The translations under genes and the position numbers were made by a program. From Colwellia sp. 12G3 (GTDB lineage Bacteria; Pseudomonadota; Gammaproteobacteria; Enterobacterales; Alteromonadaceae), in NCBI RefSeq assembly GCF_002836775.1, contig NZ_PJAQ01000032.1:1-64000 (forward strand): a stretch of DNA of 64,000 nt, given 5' to 3'. Below the pieces are notes generated by a model. That model did not search any database. It worked only from the letters and a program-made list of their open reading frames with translations, and was not told where the DNA came from. Below are positions 1 through 12,186 of this stretch, piece after piece. Numbering within the stretch: the stretch's first letter is position 1; the number at the start of each line of letters is the position of its first letter.

Positions 1-622
1 GGATTTATAATAGATGATCAAAAACAGTTACGTTGCTGCTAGAGTCTCTTTCAGATAAAAGAAATGTAGGTAATCAATTTTATTAGTACTTAAGAAAACT
101 TGTTCCCAAATTTTTAAGAAATTATAAGAGAAAACAGAGCCTTGATTTTACTTAATGTGTATTGCAGACGTTTTTGGTTAATACATTAATAAGACATGCG
201 TATTAAATTCATCTATAAAGTTTTAGAATAGTGAGCTGTAGAAATTGATTAGTTTAAATTCCTATTTACGGTTTAGAAGCAAGGGAGAAAGTTGTTATTT
301 TTTGTAATTCGCTATGTAATTCATATCGACACATTTAAAAGCTAAAAAATATTTATACAAGCTAGTACATTCTTAACTGACTATAGTAGCTAAAATCGAC
401 CTCTAAGGCGCTTATGATGTGAGTATTAAATTATATTAATCGAATTTAGTATTTCTTCGGTGAATATAAAATATTCGCACAAATATAGTGCGTGTAGCGC
501 CCTTATATCTTGCAAAAAAAGACAAGTTAAGTATACTTGCGCAAACTTTTTAGACTTAAAGTTTTTACTTTAAAAAATCAGTGTTTCGTACGAAAAATCT
601 CGTATAAGAAATTAAAAAAACT
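1..622. other. AT-rich leader upstream of the ATP synthase operon
   Basis: No convincing gene lies in these 622 bases on either strand. The stretch is very AT-rich with scattered stops. In related gammaproteobacteria parAB sits just before atpI, so this is probably the parB-atpI spacer, but parB itself is not visible. A candidate promoter lies at 510-537, and a perfect 12-bp palindrome (TTTCGTACGAAA) lies at 584-595, about 27 bases before atpI. I recognise nothing else. Confidence 0.5.
510..537 (+). promoter_or_regulatory. candidate sigma-70 promoter for the atp operon
   Basis: TTGCAA (510-515) and TATACT (532-537) are separated by 16 bases and resemble -35 and -10 boxes. Transcription would start near 544, leaving a leader of about 80 bases before atpI. 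It is the best-looking pair I saw in the spacer. The assignment is by eye only. Confidence 0.4.
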
Positions 623-1838
<1,216 letters not shown>

Positions 1839-1878
1839 ATTTGTCGAAGAAAGGTATAAAATCCAAGTGGATAAATAG

Positions 1879-2172
<294 letters not shown>

Positions 2173-2219
2173 TTTTACCACTTTTTTTTTAAACGAATAA
2201 TTGATAGGAGGTACGCACA

Positions 2220-2690
2220 ATGGATATTAATATGACCCTAGTTGGCCAATTAATTGCGTTTGTCGTATTTGTAATATTCTGTATGAAGTATGTGTGGCCA
2301 CCAATTATTGGTGCCATCGAAGAACGTCAAGCAACTATTGCTGACGGACTTGCTGCTTCAGACCGTGCTGCTAAAGATCTTGAGCTTGCTCAAGAAAAAG
2401 CGAAAGCTCAACTTAAAGAAGCTAAAGTTCAAGCTGCATCTATTGTTGATGCTGCTAAAAAACATGAAGCTAAAATTGTTGATGAAGCTGCCGGTAAAGC
2501 ACAAGCTGAGAAAGAAAGAATCTTAGCAACAGGTCATGCGGAAATAGAAACAGAACGTAACCGTGCTAGAGAAGAATTGCGTAAAGAAGTTGCAATTCTA
2601 GCTGTTGCCGGTGCCGAGAAAATTCTTGAGCGTACAATTGATGCCGCTGCACACAGCGACATCTTAGATAAACTCGTCGCTGAACTTTAA
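2220..2690 (+). CDS. atpF: F0F1 ATP synthase subunit b
   Basis: The peripheral-stalk subunit b has one N-terminal transmembrane helix (about residues 5-25), then a long Ala/Glu/Lys/Gln-rich helical region that dimerises as a coiled coil. Its C-terminus binds subunit delta. The 156 residues match the E. coli length exactly. A strong AGGAGG site lies just before the ATG. The stop is 12 bases from atpH, so the two are probably translated together. Confidence 0.97.
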   Translation: MDINMTLVGQLIAFVVFVIFCMKYVWPPIIGAIEERQATIADGLAASDRAAKDLELAQEKAKAQLKEAKVQAASIVDAAKKHEAKIVDEAAGKAQAEKERILATGHAEIETERNRAREELRKEVAILAVAGAEKILERTIDAAAHSDILDKLVAEL

Positions 2691-2702
2691 GAGGAAAGAG
2701 CT

Positions 2703-3236
2703 ATGTCTGAATTGACAACTGTCGCTCGTCCTTACGCTAAAGCAGCGTTCGATTTTGCTGTTGAAGCTAAAGCAATTGATAGCTGGCTAGTCCAGTTAAC
2801 ATTTGCAGCTGAAGTTGCTAAAGATAGTGCCATTAAAGGTTATATATCTGGCGGAGCTTCAGTAGAGCAAGCACAAGCATTATTTTTAAATGTTTGCGGT
2901 GAACAAGTAGACAGTCAAGGCCAAAACTTTTTGAAAGTAATGGCCGAAAACGAACGTTTGTTGGTGCTACCACAAGTTCTTGAACAATTTATAGCGTTAA
3001 AAGCTGATTTTGATCAAGAAGTTTCTGTGGATGTAACCTCTGCTGTAGAAATCACTGCAGAGCAAAAAACAACATTAAGCGCCGCGCTTGAAAAGCGCTT
3101 GGCACGTAAAGTAAAGCTTAATTGTTTTGTTGATGCGAGTATCGTTTCCGGTTTAGTAATTAAAGCTGGTGACATGGTAATAGATGGTTCTATCAAAGGT
3201 AAATTGAACCGCTTAGCAACAACACTACAATCTTAG
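2703..3236 (+). CDS. atpH: F0F1 ATP synthase subunit delta
   Basis: Delta joins the peripheral stalk to the top of the F1 head. The 177-residue length equals E. coli AtpH. The N-terminal ARPYAKAAFDFA motif is diagnostic, as is the C-terminal VIDGSIKGKLNRLATTL block. A GAGGAAAGAG ribosome-binding site precedes the ATG. The gene lies between atpF and atpA with short gaps (12 and 15 bases). Confidence 0.97.
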   Translation: MSELTTVARPYAKAAFDFAVEAKAIDSWLVQLTFAAEVAKDSAIKGYISGGASVEQAQALFLNVCGEQVDSQGQNFLKVMAENERLLVLPQVLEQFIALKADFDQEVSVDVTSAVEITAEQKTTLSAALEKRLARKVKLNCFVDASIVSGLVIKAGDMVIDGSIKGKLNRLATTLQS

Positions 3237-3251
3237 ATAAGGGAACAGAGC

Positions 3252-4793
3252 ATGCAACTGAATTCCACTGAAATCGCTGAACTGATCAAGAATAGAATTG
3301 AACAGTTTAACGTTGTCAGCGAAGCTCGTAACGAAGGTACTATCGTTTCTGTAACAGATGGTATTATTCGTATTAATGGCCTTGCAGATGTAATGCAAGG
3401 TGAGATGATCGAACTTCCTGGTAGCCGTTTTGCTATCGCGTTAAACCTTGACCGTGATTCGGTAGGTGCGGTAGTAATGGGTCCTTACGCTGATTTAGCG
3501 GAAGGCCAAAAAGTTAAAGGTACTGGTCGTATTTTAGAAGTACCAGTAGGACGTGGTTTATTAGGCCGCGTTGTAAATACTCTTGGTGAACCAATTGATG
3601 GCAAAGGCCCAGTTGAAAATGATGGCTTCTCTCCAGTAGAAGTTGTTGCACCAGGTGTAATCGAACGTAAATCTGTAGACCAGCCTGTGCAAACAGGTAT
3701 TAAGTCTATCGATTCTATGATTCCAATTGGTCGTGGCCAACGTGAATTAATCATTGGTGACCGTCAAATCGGTAAATCAGCGATTGCAATTGACGCTATC
3801 ATCAACCAAAAAGACACAGGTATTAAGTGTGTTTACGTTGCTATCGGACAAAAAGCTTCTACTGTAGCGAACCTTGTTCGTAACTTAGAAGAGCATGGCG
3901 CGTTAGCAAATACTATTGTTGTTGTTGCATCGGCTTCTGAAGCTGCAGCATTACAATACTTAGCACCATACGCTGGTTGTTCTATGGGTGAATACTTCCG
4001 TGACCGCGGTGAAGATGCACTAATCGTATATGATGATTTGTCAAAGCAAGCAGTTGCTTACCGTCAAATTTCATTACTTTTACGTCGTCCGCCAGGCCGT
4101 GAAGCATACCCAGGTGATGTTTTCTATCTTCACAGTCGTTTATTAGAACGTGCTGCTCGTGTAAACGAAGCATACGTTGAAAAATTCACGAAGGGTGAAG
4201 TTAAAGGTAAAACAGGTTCTTTAACTGCATTACCAATTATTGAAACGCAAGCGGGTGATGTATCTGCTTTCGTACCAACAAACGTAATCTCAATTACCGA
4301 TGGTCAGATTTTCTTAGAATCTAACTTGTTTAACTCAGGTATACGTCCTGCTGTTAACGCTGGTATTTCAGTATCTCGTGTTGGTGGTGCTGCGCAAACG
4401 AAGATCATCAAGAAACTTGGTGGCGGTATTCGTTTAGCTTTAGCCCAATATGCTGAATTAGCTGCATTTGCTCAATTTGCATCGGATTTAGATGACGCGA
4501 CTCGCGCTCAATTAGAGCATGGTCAACGCGTTACTGAATTGATGAAGCAAAAGCAATACAGCCCATTGTCAATCGCTGAAACAGCAGTGTCATTATTTGC
4601 CGCAGAAAAAGGCTATTTAACTGACGTTGCAATCAACAAGATTGTTGATTGTGAAGCGGCGTTACATGCATATGTAAACAATGAGCATGCTGAGTTGATG
4701 GCTACTATCAACGAAAAGGGTGACTACAATAAAGATATTGAAGCTAGTTTGAATAAAGCACTTGAGTTATTCAAGTCTACTCAATCTTGGTAA
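3252..4793 (+). CDS. atpA: F0F1 ATP synthase subunit alpha
   Basis: Alpha is the non-catalytic nucleotide-binding subunit of F1. At 513 residues it matches E. coli. It shows the N-terminal beta-barrel, the P-loop GDRQIGKSA from residue 169, and the conserved [28 protein letters not shown] segment split here by position near residues 275-302, where the arginine finger region follows. The C-terminal helical domain is complete. Codon use is uniform and typical of a highly expressed gene. Confidence 0.98.
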   Translation: MQLNSTEIAELIKNRIEQFNVVSEARNEGTIVSVTDGIIRINGLADVMQGEMIELPGSRFAIALNLDRDSVGAVVMGPYADLAEGQKVKGTGRILEVPVGRGLLGRVVNTLGEPIDGKGPVENDGFSPVEVVAPGVIERKSVDQPVQTGIKSIDSMIPIGRGQRELIIGDRQIGKSAIAIDAIINQKDTGIKCVYVAIGQKASTVANLVRNLEEHGALANTIVVVASASEAAALQYLAPYAGCSMGEYFRDRGEDALIVYDDLSKQAVAYRQISLLLRRPPGREAYPGDVFYLHSRLLERAARVNEAYVEKFTKGEVKGKTGSLTALPIIETQAGDVSAFVPTNVISITDGQIFLESNLFNSGIRPAVNAGISVSRVGGAAQTKIIKKLGGGIRLALAQYAELAAFAQFASDLDDATRAQLEHGQRVTELMKQKQYSPLSIAETAVSLFAAEKGYLTDVAINKIVDCEAALHAYVNNEHAELMATINEKGDYNKDIEASLNKALELFKSTQSW

Positions 4794-4831
4794 TCGAGTC
4801 TTTAATTAAGTAACGTTTTCGGAGAAGAGTC

Positions 4832-5695
4832 ATGGCCGTTGGTAAAGAAATAAAAACCAAGATTGCGAGTGTTAAAGGCACTCAAAAGATCACAAGCGCT
4901 ATGGAAATGGTTGCCGCTAGTAAAATGCGTAAAGCGCAGGATGGCATGGCGGCCTCTCGTCCATATGCGACAAATATACGAAATGTGATCGGTCATATCG
5001 CGCTTGGTAACTTAGAATATCGTCATTCCTATTTGGAAGAGCGTGAAGCTAAGCGTGTTGGCTATATTGTCGTCTCAAGTGACCGTGGTTTGTGTGGTGG
5101 CTTAAATATTAATTTATTTAAGAAAGTACTTGCTGATGCTGCTGAAAAGCAAGCATCAGGTGCTGAAGTTGAATTTTGTGTAATTGGCTCAAAAGCTACT
5201 ACCTTTTTCAACAATATGGGCGCTAAAGTATCTGCACAGATATCGGGCTTAGGTGATTCCCCTTCACTAACTGACTTAGTTGGTAGTGTAGCGGTAATGC
5301 TTAAAGCTTATGATAACGGTGAAATTGATAGGCTACACGTTGTGTATAACAAATTTGTTAATACTATGACGCAAGAACCGACAATTGATCAATTGTTACC
5401 TTTACCTAAATCAGATGACGAAGCAATTAGTCATCGTTGGGATTATATCTACGAACCTGATGCTAACTCTTTGTTAGATAGTTTATTAGTTCGTTATATT
5501 GAATCTCAAGTATACCAAGGTGTTGTTGAAAACATTGCTTGTGAACAAGCATCTCGTATGGTTTCGATGAAAGCCGCAACAGATAATGCGGGTGATTTAA
5601 TCGACGATCTACAATTGGTATACAACAAAGCGCGTCAAGCGGCAATCACTCAAGAATTGGGTGAGATTGTTGCTGGTGCAGCTGCGGTAGGGTAA
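4832..5695 (+). CDS. atpG: F0F1 ATP synthase subunit gamma
   Basis: Gamma is the rotating central shaft of F1. The 287 residues match E. coli. The N-terminal [20 protein letters not shown] helix and the C-terminal [20 protein letters not shown] helix are the two strands of the shaft coiled coil. The conserved [10 protein letters not shown] motif lies near residue 84. A GGAGAAGAG ribosome-binding site lies before the ATG. The following gap contains a hairpin (5751-5777) before atpD. Confidence 0.98.
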   Translation: MAVGKEIKTKIASVKGTQKITSAMEMVAASKMRKAQDGMAASRPYATNIRNVIGHIALGNLEYRHSYLEEREAKRVGYIVVSSDRGLCGGLNINLFKKVLADAAEKQASGAEVEFCVIGSKATTFFNNMGAKVSAQISGLGDSPSLTDLVGSVAVMLKAYDNGEIDRLHVVYNKFVNTMTQEPTIDQLLPLPKSDDEAISHRWDYIYEPDANSLLDSLLVRYIESQVYQGVVENIACEQASRMVSMKAATDNAGDLIDDLQLVYNKARQAAITQELGEIVAGAAAVG

Positions 5696-5731
5696 GCAGA
5701 ATAGTTCGGTGACGAATTAATCTGATAACAA

Positions 5732-7182
<1,451 letters not shown>

Positions 7183-7189
7183 TTATCTA

Positions 7190-7220
7190 GTAAGTACTTA
7201 CACCAAATGTAAGTACTTAC
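7190..7220 (+). other. paired palindromes between atpD and atpC
   Basis: GTAAGTACTTAC occurs twice (7190-7201 and 7209-7220), separated by 7 bases. Each copy is itself palindromic, so the RNA can form either one 12-bp stem-loop or two small ones. The AGAGG ribosome-binding site of atpC follows within about 15 bases. The hairpin could lower readthrough or translation into atpC. Confidence 0.6.
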
Positions 7221-7240
7221 AGTAAAAGAGGTCGAGTCAA

Positions 7241-7663
7241 ATGGCATTATTAACTGTAAATCTGAATGTAGTAAGTGCTGAAGAAAGTTTGTTTTCTGGT
7301 AGCATTAAATCATTACAGATCACAGGTAGTGAAGGTGAGTTAGGCATTATGCCTGGTCACGCACCTTTACTGACCTCACTAAAACCTGGTATGGCACTTA
7401 TCACCAAGGACGATGGTAGCGAAGAAGTTATCTATCTTTCCGGTGGTATGTTAGAAGTTCAACCAAATAACGTAATCGTGCTAGCTGATATTGCTACACG
7501 TGCTGCAGATTTGGATGAACAGGCAGCTCTTGAAGCTAAGCAACGTGCAGAAGATAATATGAACGCTCATGGCGCTGATGTTGACTTCGCAGCTGTTGCC
7601 GCTGAATTAGCTCGTGCAGTAGCGCAATTACGTGTTATTCAAGCGACTAGCAAGCATAGCTAA
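7241..7663 (+). CDS. atpC: F0F1 ATP synthase subunit epsilon
   Basis: Epsilon caps the central stalk and inhibits ATP hydrolysis through its C-terminal helices. The 140 residues (E. coli 139) begin with the beta-sandwich ([32 protein letters not shown]) and end with the two-helix domain (residues 88-136). It is the last gene of the operon and is followed by two hairpins, the second with a T-run. Confidence 0.97.
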   Translation: MALLTVNLNVVSAEESLFSGSIKSLQITGSEGELGIMPGHAPLLTSLKPGMALITKDDGSEEVIYLSGGMLEVQPNNVIVLADIATRAADLDEQAALEAKQRAEDNMNAHGADVDFAAVAAELARAVAQLRVIQATSKHS

Positions 7664-7712
7664 TATTCGGTTACTTTTAATAGTAACTAGATAGATGCCT
7701 ACAGATTTAGTG

Positions 7713-7743
7713 ACTTCTACGCTTAAAAGTAAGCGTTAGAAGT
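7713..7743 (+). other. hairpin after the atp operon
   Basis: ACTTCTACGCTTA (7713-7725) pairs almost perfectly with TAAGCGTTAGAAGT (7730-7743) across a 4-base loop. There is no T-run directly after it. It may protect the 3' end of the message or back up the terminator 20 bases further on. Confidence 0.55.
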
Positions 7744-7760
7744 GAACACAGATACTGATT

Positions 7761-7799
7761 AAAAAAGCCACTTTACTAATTTAGTAAAGTGGCTTTTTT
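7761..7799. terminator. bidirectional Rho-independent terminator
   Basis: AAAAAAGCCACTTTACTAA and its complement TTAGTAAAGTGGCTTTTTT form a long perfect stem flanked by A-run and T-run. It ends the atp operon on the plus strand. It can also serve the thiamine operon arriving from the minus strand, whose last stop is at 7857. Confidence 0.9.
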
Positions 7800-7856
7800 G
7801 TGTCTGTAAAAATATCAAGGATGTACGTTAGCCGTTTATAGGTACTTCTGGCAGGC

Positions 7857-8768
7857 TTAATTAATTATCGGCAGTAATTTTGGCAGTGCTAAGGACTGAT
7901 TAATAGCGAAACTATCGAAAGCAGTCCACTGCTCAATCGCTCGTTTTTGCAAGGAGTTATCGACATTAGAATCACTTATATTGTCTAAATACCATAAGCC
8001 ATTAATAAAATAACTATAGAGAATATAATAAGTCAGCAATTGGCTATTAGGTCGATAACTTGGAGCCAACAAAATATAATTACTTGTTATCTCACTTATA
8101 TGGTGAACTGAAATATTATTGACTGCAATAAACATCGCTAAGTCATATTCCACTGGTGCTAAATGGGCACATTCAAAATCGATTAGCCAAGCCTTGTCGA
8201 CCGTATCGATAAGGACATTAGTGAAATTGAGATCGCCGTGGCAAACTACGTTAGATACTTCACAATGAGCGATATGATCATTAATGAAACAACTCAATAT
8301 ATCAGTGATACTTGCTAATCTATGTCTTACTTGTGCGTTAAATGAAGTAGGGTTAGTGAATAGCCCATTAACTGACTTAGTGCAGTCTAAAGTCGGAATA
8401 GATAGATCGTACTCTGGAGTTGGTAACTGGTGAAGTGTTGCCATGAGAGTGAGTGCTGTTGAAATCTGCTCGCAGCTGTTTAACTCAGGTTTTGCTAGTG
8501 ATGTCCCTGTAATAAATTCAGTTACCAACCAGTCATTATCATGATAACTGACACAAGGGCTTAAGCCACTGTTCGAGCAAATAAGCGCAGTATAAATTTC
8601 TGTAGTAGCGGTATCTTGATTGAGTTTTTTTGCCAAATACTCTTGTTCTGATGTGCTCACTTTGACGCAGGTATGGCTCATACCATTAGGGAGTAAAAAA
8701 ATCTCTACAATGCTAGTGAAGCAAGGCAGAGATTTAAGCGAGTTAAGGTCTGATTCAATAAGTGTCAT
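7857..8768 (-). CDS. APH/choline-kinase-fold phosphotransferase, probable thiamine kinase
   Basis: A 303-residue protein of the aminoglycoside phosphotransferase/choline kinase fold. The catalytic loop is CHGDLNFTNVLID (Asp as base, Asn for Mg) and the metal-binding motif is WLIDFECAH. It is the last gene of the TPP-riboswitch operon, 14 bases after the PnuC-type gene. A kinase that traps imported thiamine by phosphorylation, as E. coli ThiK does, is the natural reading. The substrate is inferred from context; the fold alone also fits choline or ethanolamine. It is unlikely to be a resistance gene. Confidence 0.8.
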   Translation of the reverse strand: MTLIESDLNSLKSLPCFTSIVEIFLLPNGMSHTCVKVSTSEQEYLAKKLNQDTATTEIYTALICSNSGLSPCVSYHDNDWLVTEFITGTSLAKPELNSCEQISTALTLMATLHQLPTPEYDLSIPTLDCTKSVNGLFTNPTSFNAQVRHRLASITDILSCFINDHIAHCEVSNVVCHGDLNFTNVLIDTVDKAWLIDFECAHLAPVEYDLAMFIAVNNISVHHISEITSNYILLAPSYRPNSQLLTYYILYSYFINGLWYLDNISDSNVDNSLQKRAIEQWTAFDSFAINQSLALPKLLPIIN

Positions 8769-8782
8769 TAAACTTTCTCAGC

Positions 8783-9427
8783 TTAGTTAATACTTGATGG
8801 CTGCAGGCTTACCGACGCCTTTTTATAAATTTTTAACCATTTAACATAGCCATAACAAGCAACAATCACAAAGATTACGAATAAAACAGTGGTCGGTATT
8901 AAGCCTTTCTCAATATATAAATAGATAGAAACCAGATCAATAACAATCCAATAGAGCCAATTTTCTAGTACTTTTTTAGTCACTAGAAAGGTAGCAAATA
9001 TCGCATAAACAGTGGTAAACGTATCTAAGTAAGGAAAGTGGGCTGGAGTAAAGTTATCCATAAGGTAGCCTAAACCTAGCGCAAGCAATGCTAAACCCAG
9101 ACAGACCTTAATGTGCCAATTAAGTTGCCAGCTAACTACAGTTAGTTCCGATGACCCCTTATTACTCTTATCAATTGCTTTAGACCATTGCCAGTACCCA
9201 TAAACCGCCATAAGTAGATAATAAGCATTTAAAGCGCTGTCCATTAACAGTAAAACATCATAAAAAATAAACGTGTACAGCGCTGTACTAATAAATGCCG
9301 CGGGCCAACACCATAACGAGCCTTTAGCGGCTAAAATCACATAGGCCAGTGACAGCATCATAGCAATGAGTTCAAGCCAAGGTAGTTGTTGGAAGTAGGC
9401 TAGTATACTGTTTAAAACTTCTAACAT
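8783..9427 (-). CDS. pnuC: PnuC-family vitamin transporter, probably for thiamine (PnuT-like)
   Basis: A 214-residue membrane protein with about seven hydrophobic helices. Family features are the aromatic W-rich AVYGYWQW segment and the C-terminal YGYVKWLKIYKK. PnuC proteins carry nicotinamide riboside by facilitated diffusion with kinase trapping; the PnuT branch carries thiamine. The upstream TPP riboswitch and the adjoining thiamine-binding protein and kinase argue for thiamine. Its ATG overlaps the stop of the upstream 88-residue gene (TAATG), so the two are translationally coupled. Confidence 0.87.
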   Translation of the reverse strand: MLEVLNSILAYFQQLPWLELIAMMLSLAYVILAAKGSLWCWPAAFISTALYTFIFYDVLLLMDSALNAYYLLMAVYGYWQWSKAIDKSNKGSSELTVVSWQLNWHIKVCLGLALLALGLGYLMDNFTPAHFPYLDTFTTVYAIFATFLVTKKVLENWLYWIVIDLVSIYLYIEKGLIPTTVLFVIFVIVACYGYVKWLKIYKKASVSLQPSSIN

Positions 9428-9693
9428 TAGGTTTCCGCTTCAACTTGTGAACGATCACCATTAATAAATTTACAAACAAAAACTGCAGCGCCAGTTGTTT
9501 TATGCACGTGTTTAATTTCAGCCATTACGTGAGTAACCGCGAGATCATAATCACCGAATACTTGCGTGCTCATACCGTTAGTTATGACTTTCAAACCTGC
9601 TACAGCCCTAAGCCTTTTTATAAAAGCCCAAATTTCAGTTTTATACTGTTCTTCTGCTAACGGGTAAAAGCTCAGTTCAATGGATATTTTCAT
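9427..9693 (-). CDS. small YkoF/MTH1187-type thiamine-binding protein
   Basis: An 88-residue protein without a signal peptide. It matches the pattern of the thiamine-binding family (formerly DUF77): N-terminal ISIELSFYPL strand, a helix, then the signature NGMSTQVFGDYD, a second helix and a final strand. Family members bind thiamine or its pyrimidine precursor HMP in the cytoplasm. It sits between a TonB receptor and a PnuC-type transporter under a TPP riboswitch, which supports the assignment. The family is short, so confidence rests on pattern plus context. Confidence 0.8.
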   Translation of the reverse strand: MKISIELSFYPLAEEQYKTEIWAFIKRLRAVAGLKVITNGMSTQVFGDYDLAVTHVMAEIKHVHKTTGAAVFVCKFINGDRSQVEAET

Positions 9694-9713
9694 TATGTAC
9701 CTTAAAGGATGTT

Positions 9714-9736
9714 CGGAAGAGATATTACCTCTTCCG
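9714..9736 (-). other. hairpin between TonB receptor gene and thiamine-binding gene
   Basis: CGGAAGAG (9714-9721) and CTCTTCCG (9729-9736) form a perfect 8-bp stem with a 7-base loop in the 62-base gap. No T-run follows. It may protect the receptor part of the message or reduce readthrough, so that receptor and inner genes are made in different amounts. Confidence 0.6.
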
Positions 9737-9755
9737 GCTTTAATATCAGCAGTGT

Positions 9756-11885
9756 TTAAAATTGATAGTCTAACGTAGCGCCAAAAACTAACGGCTCAGA
9801 AAGTTGGGTATACTGTTTTGCGGTATAGCCATCACGAGGATCATTACCAAAATAAAAACCACGGTTAGCGTAGTCTTCATTGGTTAAATTACGCCCCCAA
9901 ATTTTAACTTGCCAATTATCTTGTAGATAAGCAACAGAGGCATTAATAAGTGCAACCGCTTCAGAGTGTTCATCATGGCTATCAGAAAAATAAAAGCTAT
10001 CTTTACCATCAACGGATAAATTAATTAACCAATGGTCATTTGGTTGTACATTAATACCGACATTGAATTGGTAATTAGGTGCATGAGCTTGCTCACGGCC
10101 GCTTAATGAAACACCATCAGCATTAACAAAGTCATTAAATTCAGTGTCCAATAAACCTAAAGATCCATAAACGTTCACTAAGTTATTTAAGTACCATGCT
10201 GCTTCAATTTCAGCGCCATAGTTATTACCTGTTGCAGCGTTGCCTAAATAGCTAATAAACTCGGAGCTACCATCGCCACGTACTATGGTTTTAGAGCTAC
10301 TTACTTGTATATCTTTACGGTCCATGTAAAAAACAGACGTGCGAACATAAGCACTATTATTAAGTAATGAAACTTTGTATCCAAGTTCGTAGTTCATCAA
10401 ATACTCTGGATTAAAACTACGCAAATCTTCAGGTAAAGTACCATCGGTATTATGGCCACCCGCTTTATAGCCGCGGTTGATTGAACCATACCAAAAGCTG
10501 TCATCAGTTTGCTGGTAACTAAGTACTAATTTACCACCTAGCATAGTGTCAGAAATATCATCATCAAATAAATCAGAATTATTATAGTCGGCACTGCGAT
10601 TTTCTATGCGTAAACCTGAAATGGCTGACCAACGTTCACTCAGCTGAGAGTCTAACTGTCCATAAATGGCAACACTGCTACTTACATTTTTTGAAGTAAA
10701 ATCACCAGCTGCATAAGTATATTGACGTAAAAGATCTTCATCGTCTTGCTTAAAGTAAACACCAGCAACCCAAGCGGTACTGCCACTAAAAATCTGTTGA
10801 CCTTGCTTTGATATTGCGCGTAACTCAGTAGTTAATACGGCTTTATCGCGATAATAATGGTCAGTAGATGTGTATTCCCAGTAAGCATAATCAGGATTTT
10901 CGATAACATCAGGGTCTGATATACCGGCGTAGGCCCAATCTTCATCGTAACCATAGCCTAAATCAGAGTCTGAATTACTGATAATGGCTAATACTGTGGC
11001 GCTTTCAAATCCTTGATAGGTGAATTTGGCAGAAAAAGCTGCTGTTTTTTGTTGATCAAAGCCCGGTTGGTCTGAATAGGTGTCTCTGTTGTTATCTAAA
11101 GAGAAGGCATCATAACCATTGTCAAAGTCAAAATAGAAACCAGCAAGATCAATGGTTAAATCATCACTTGCTTCAATAGCTAATTTTCCGCGGATACTTA
11201 ATTCATCGCGATTATTAGTATCATCACGCTGTAAATACACATTTTCCATATAACCATCACTAGCAAGCTGATTGACGGCAAAGCGGTAATTTACTGAATC
11301 ACTGGCAGGGCCTGATAAGGCAACACCCAAATCATAGGTATTATAATTGCCGGCGCCGAATTGCAGAGCACCTTCAAAATCTTCTGTTGGCTCATTGGTG
11401 GTAATATTTATCATGCCGGCAATAGCATTAGCGCCAAAACGCGTACCTTGTGGGCCTCGAAACACTTCAGCTTGGCTAACATCAAATAAGTTAGCAATAC
11501 TACCGATACCGGTAAAATCGACATCATCAATAATCATACCGACAGAAGGGTTAATAGGTTCTTGAAATTGACTGCGTTCACCAATACCACGGATCTGATA
11601 ATAACGTGCCCGTTGTGAACCACTGGCAAAGTTAACATTAGGGCTAACCGCAATTAACTCTTCTAAATGCTTGGCATTACGCTGCTTAATTTCTATATCG
11701 GTTAAGACCGACATTGATACCGGGGCGTTTTGTAAGTTTTGCTGACGAAAATCACTGTTAACCGTAATGGTTTCAATATTGCCAGTGCTGTTAGTGTCAT
11801 TACTCGCTTGCTCTTCAGCTAAAGCGGTAAAGTTAAAGATACTTGTAGTGATAGCTAAACAAATAGCTGATTTGGAGAACGTCAT
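9756..11885 (-). CDS. TonB-dependent outer-membrane receptor, probably for thiamine
   Basis: A 709-residue TonB-dependent receptor with a signal peptide cleaved after about ALA-24, a TonB-box-like ETITV (about residues 37-41), and a plug domain (QNAPVSMSVLTDIEI, YYQIRGIGER, EVFRGPQGTRFGANAIAGMINI). A 22-strand-type barrel ends in a terminal aromatic (ATLDYQF). The plug resembles the siderophore/vitamin group annotated as iron complex receptors. However, the TPP riboswitch 75 bases upstream and the downstream thiamine genes point to thiamine or a derivative as ligand. Such TPP-regulated receptors have been predicted in Alteromonadales. Confidence 0.9.
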   Translation of the reverse strand: MTFSKSAICLAITTSIFNFTALAEEQASNDTNSTGNIETITVNSDFRQQNLQNAPVSMSVLTDIEIKQRNAKHLEELIAVSPNVNFASGSQRARYYQIRGIGERSQFQEPINPSVGMIIDDVDFTGIGSIANLFDVSQAEVFRGPQGTRFGANAIAGMINITTNEPTEDFEGALQFGAGNYNTYDLGVALSGPASDSVNYRFAVNQLASDGYMENVYLQRDDTNNRDELSIRGKLAIEASDDLTIDLAGFYFDFDNGYDAFSLDNNRDTYSDQPGFDQQKTAAFSAKFTYQGFESATVLAIISNSDSDLGYGYDEDWAYAGISDPDVIENPDYAYWEYTSTDHYYRDKAVLTTELRAISKQGQQIFSGSTAWVAGVYFKQDDEDLLRQYTYAAGDFTSKNVSSSVAIYGQLDSQLSERWSAISGLRIENRSADYNNSDLFDDDISDTMLGGKLVLSYQQTDDSFWYGSINRGYKAGGHNTDGTLPEDLRSFNPEYLMNYELGYKVSLLNNSAYVRTSVFYMDRKDIQVSSSKTIVRGDGSSEFISYLGNAATGNNYGAEIEAAWYLNNLVNVYGSLGLLDTEFNDFVNADGVSLSGREQAHAPNYQFNVGINVQPNDHWLINLSVDGKDSFYFSDSHDEHSEAVALINASVAYLQDNWQVKIWGRNLTNEDYANRGFYFGNDPRDGYTAKQYTQLSEPLVFGATLDYQF

Positions 11886-12186
11886 AAAATCTCATCAAAA
11901 AATAAAAGTAGGGGCGTGTACAAGCAGGATAATTTTGATGAATTTTAATATTTATCTATAACCATCCCTATGCCAGAAAATTAATACCGATAATTTTCTG
12001 CCCAGGTTCAAAGAGTATATTTCTCAGCGACTAATCATTTGAAAACTTAAATGACAGTGCACCCCTTGGTTCCACACTATTCTAGCAAATAATTTCACGA
12101 TAATCTTACTATTGTTGAGTAGCTTAGGTATATTAAAATACTTAATTTTGAAAATCTTATTCTAAAAATGAAAGTAGCGAGTATTT
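11886..12186. promoter_or_regulatory. divergent spacer: thiamine operon and symporter-kinase gene
   Basis: This 301-base spacer holds the TPP riboswitch on the minus strand (11960-12071). The remaining 115 bases (12072-12186) must contain the minus-strand promoter and the promoter of the plus-strand hybrid kinase. AT-rich stretches such as TATTAAAATA near 12131 are possible -10 regions, but I cannot fix one. Confidence 0.5.
11960..12071 (-). ncRNA. TPP riboswitch (THI element)
   Basis: Reading the minus strand, the conserved THI-box blocks appear in order: GGGGTGC (12065-12059), GCTGAGA (12028-12022), ACTCTTTGAACCTG (ending 12003) and GCATAGGGA (11973-11965). The closing stem P1 pairs AACCA (12071-12067) with TGGTT (11964-11960). 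Between the blocks, CATTT/AAATG makes the P3 arm and CAGAAAATTA/TAATTTTCTG makes an extended P5. The start codon is 75 bases downstream. No clear T-rich terminator follows, so control of translation is more likely than attenuation. Confidence 0.9.

Noticed and set aside
582..597. parS-like sequence TGTTTCGTACGAAAAA
   Set aside because: The central ACGT of parS is replaced by GTAC; ParB binding needs that core. Kept only as a low-interest palindrome.
2290..2526. Lys/Leu-rich 78-residue plus-strand frame inside atpF
   Set aside because: It is the shifted frame of the Ala/Lys-rich coiled coil of subunit b and has no ribosome-binding site.
7857..8768. APH-fold kinase as an antibiotic resistance gene
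   Set aside because: The gene is the last member of a TPP-riboswitch thiamine operon; the APH fold is shared by many metabolite kinases.
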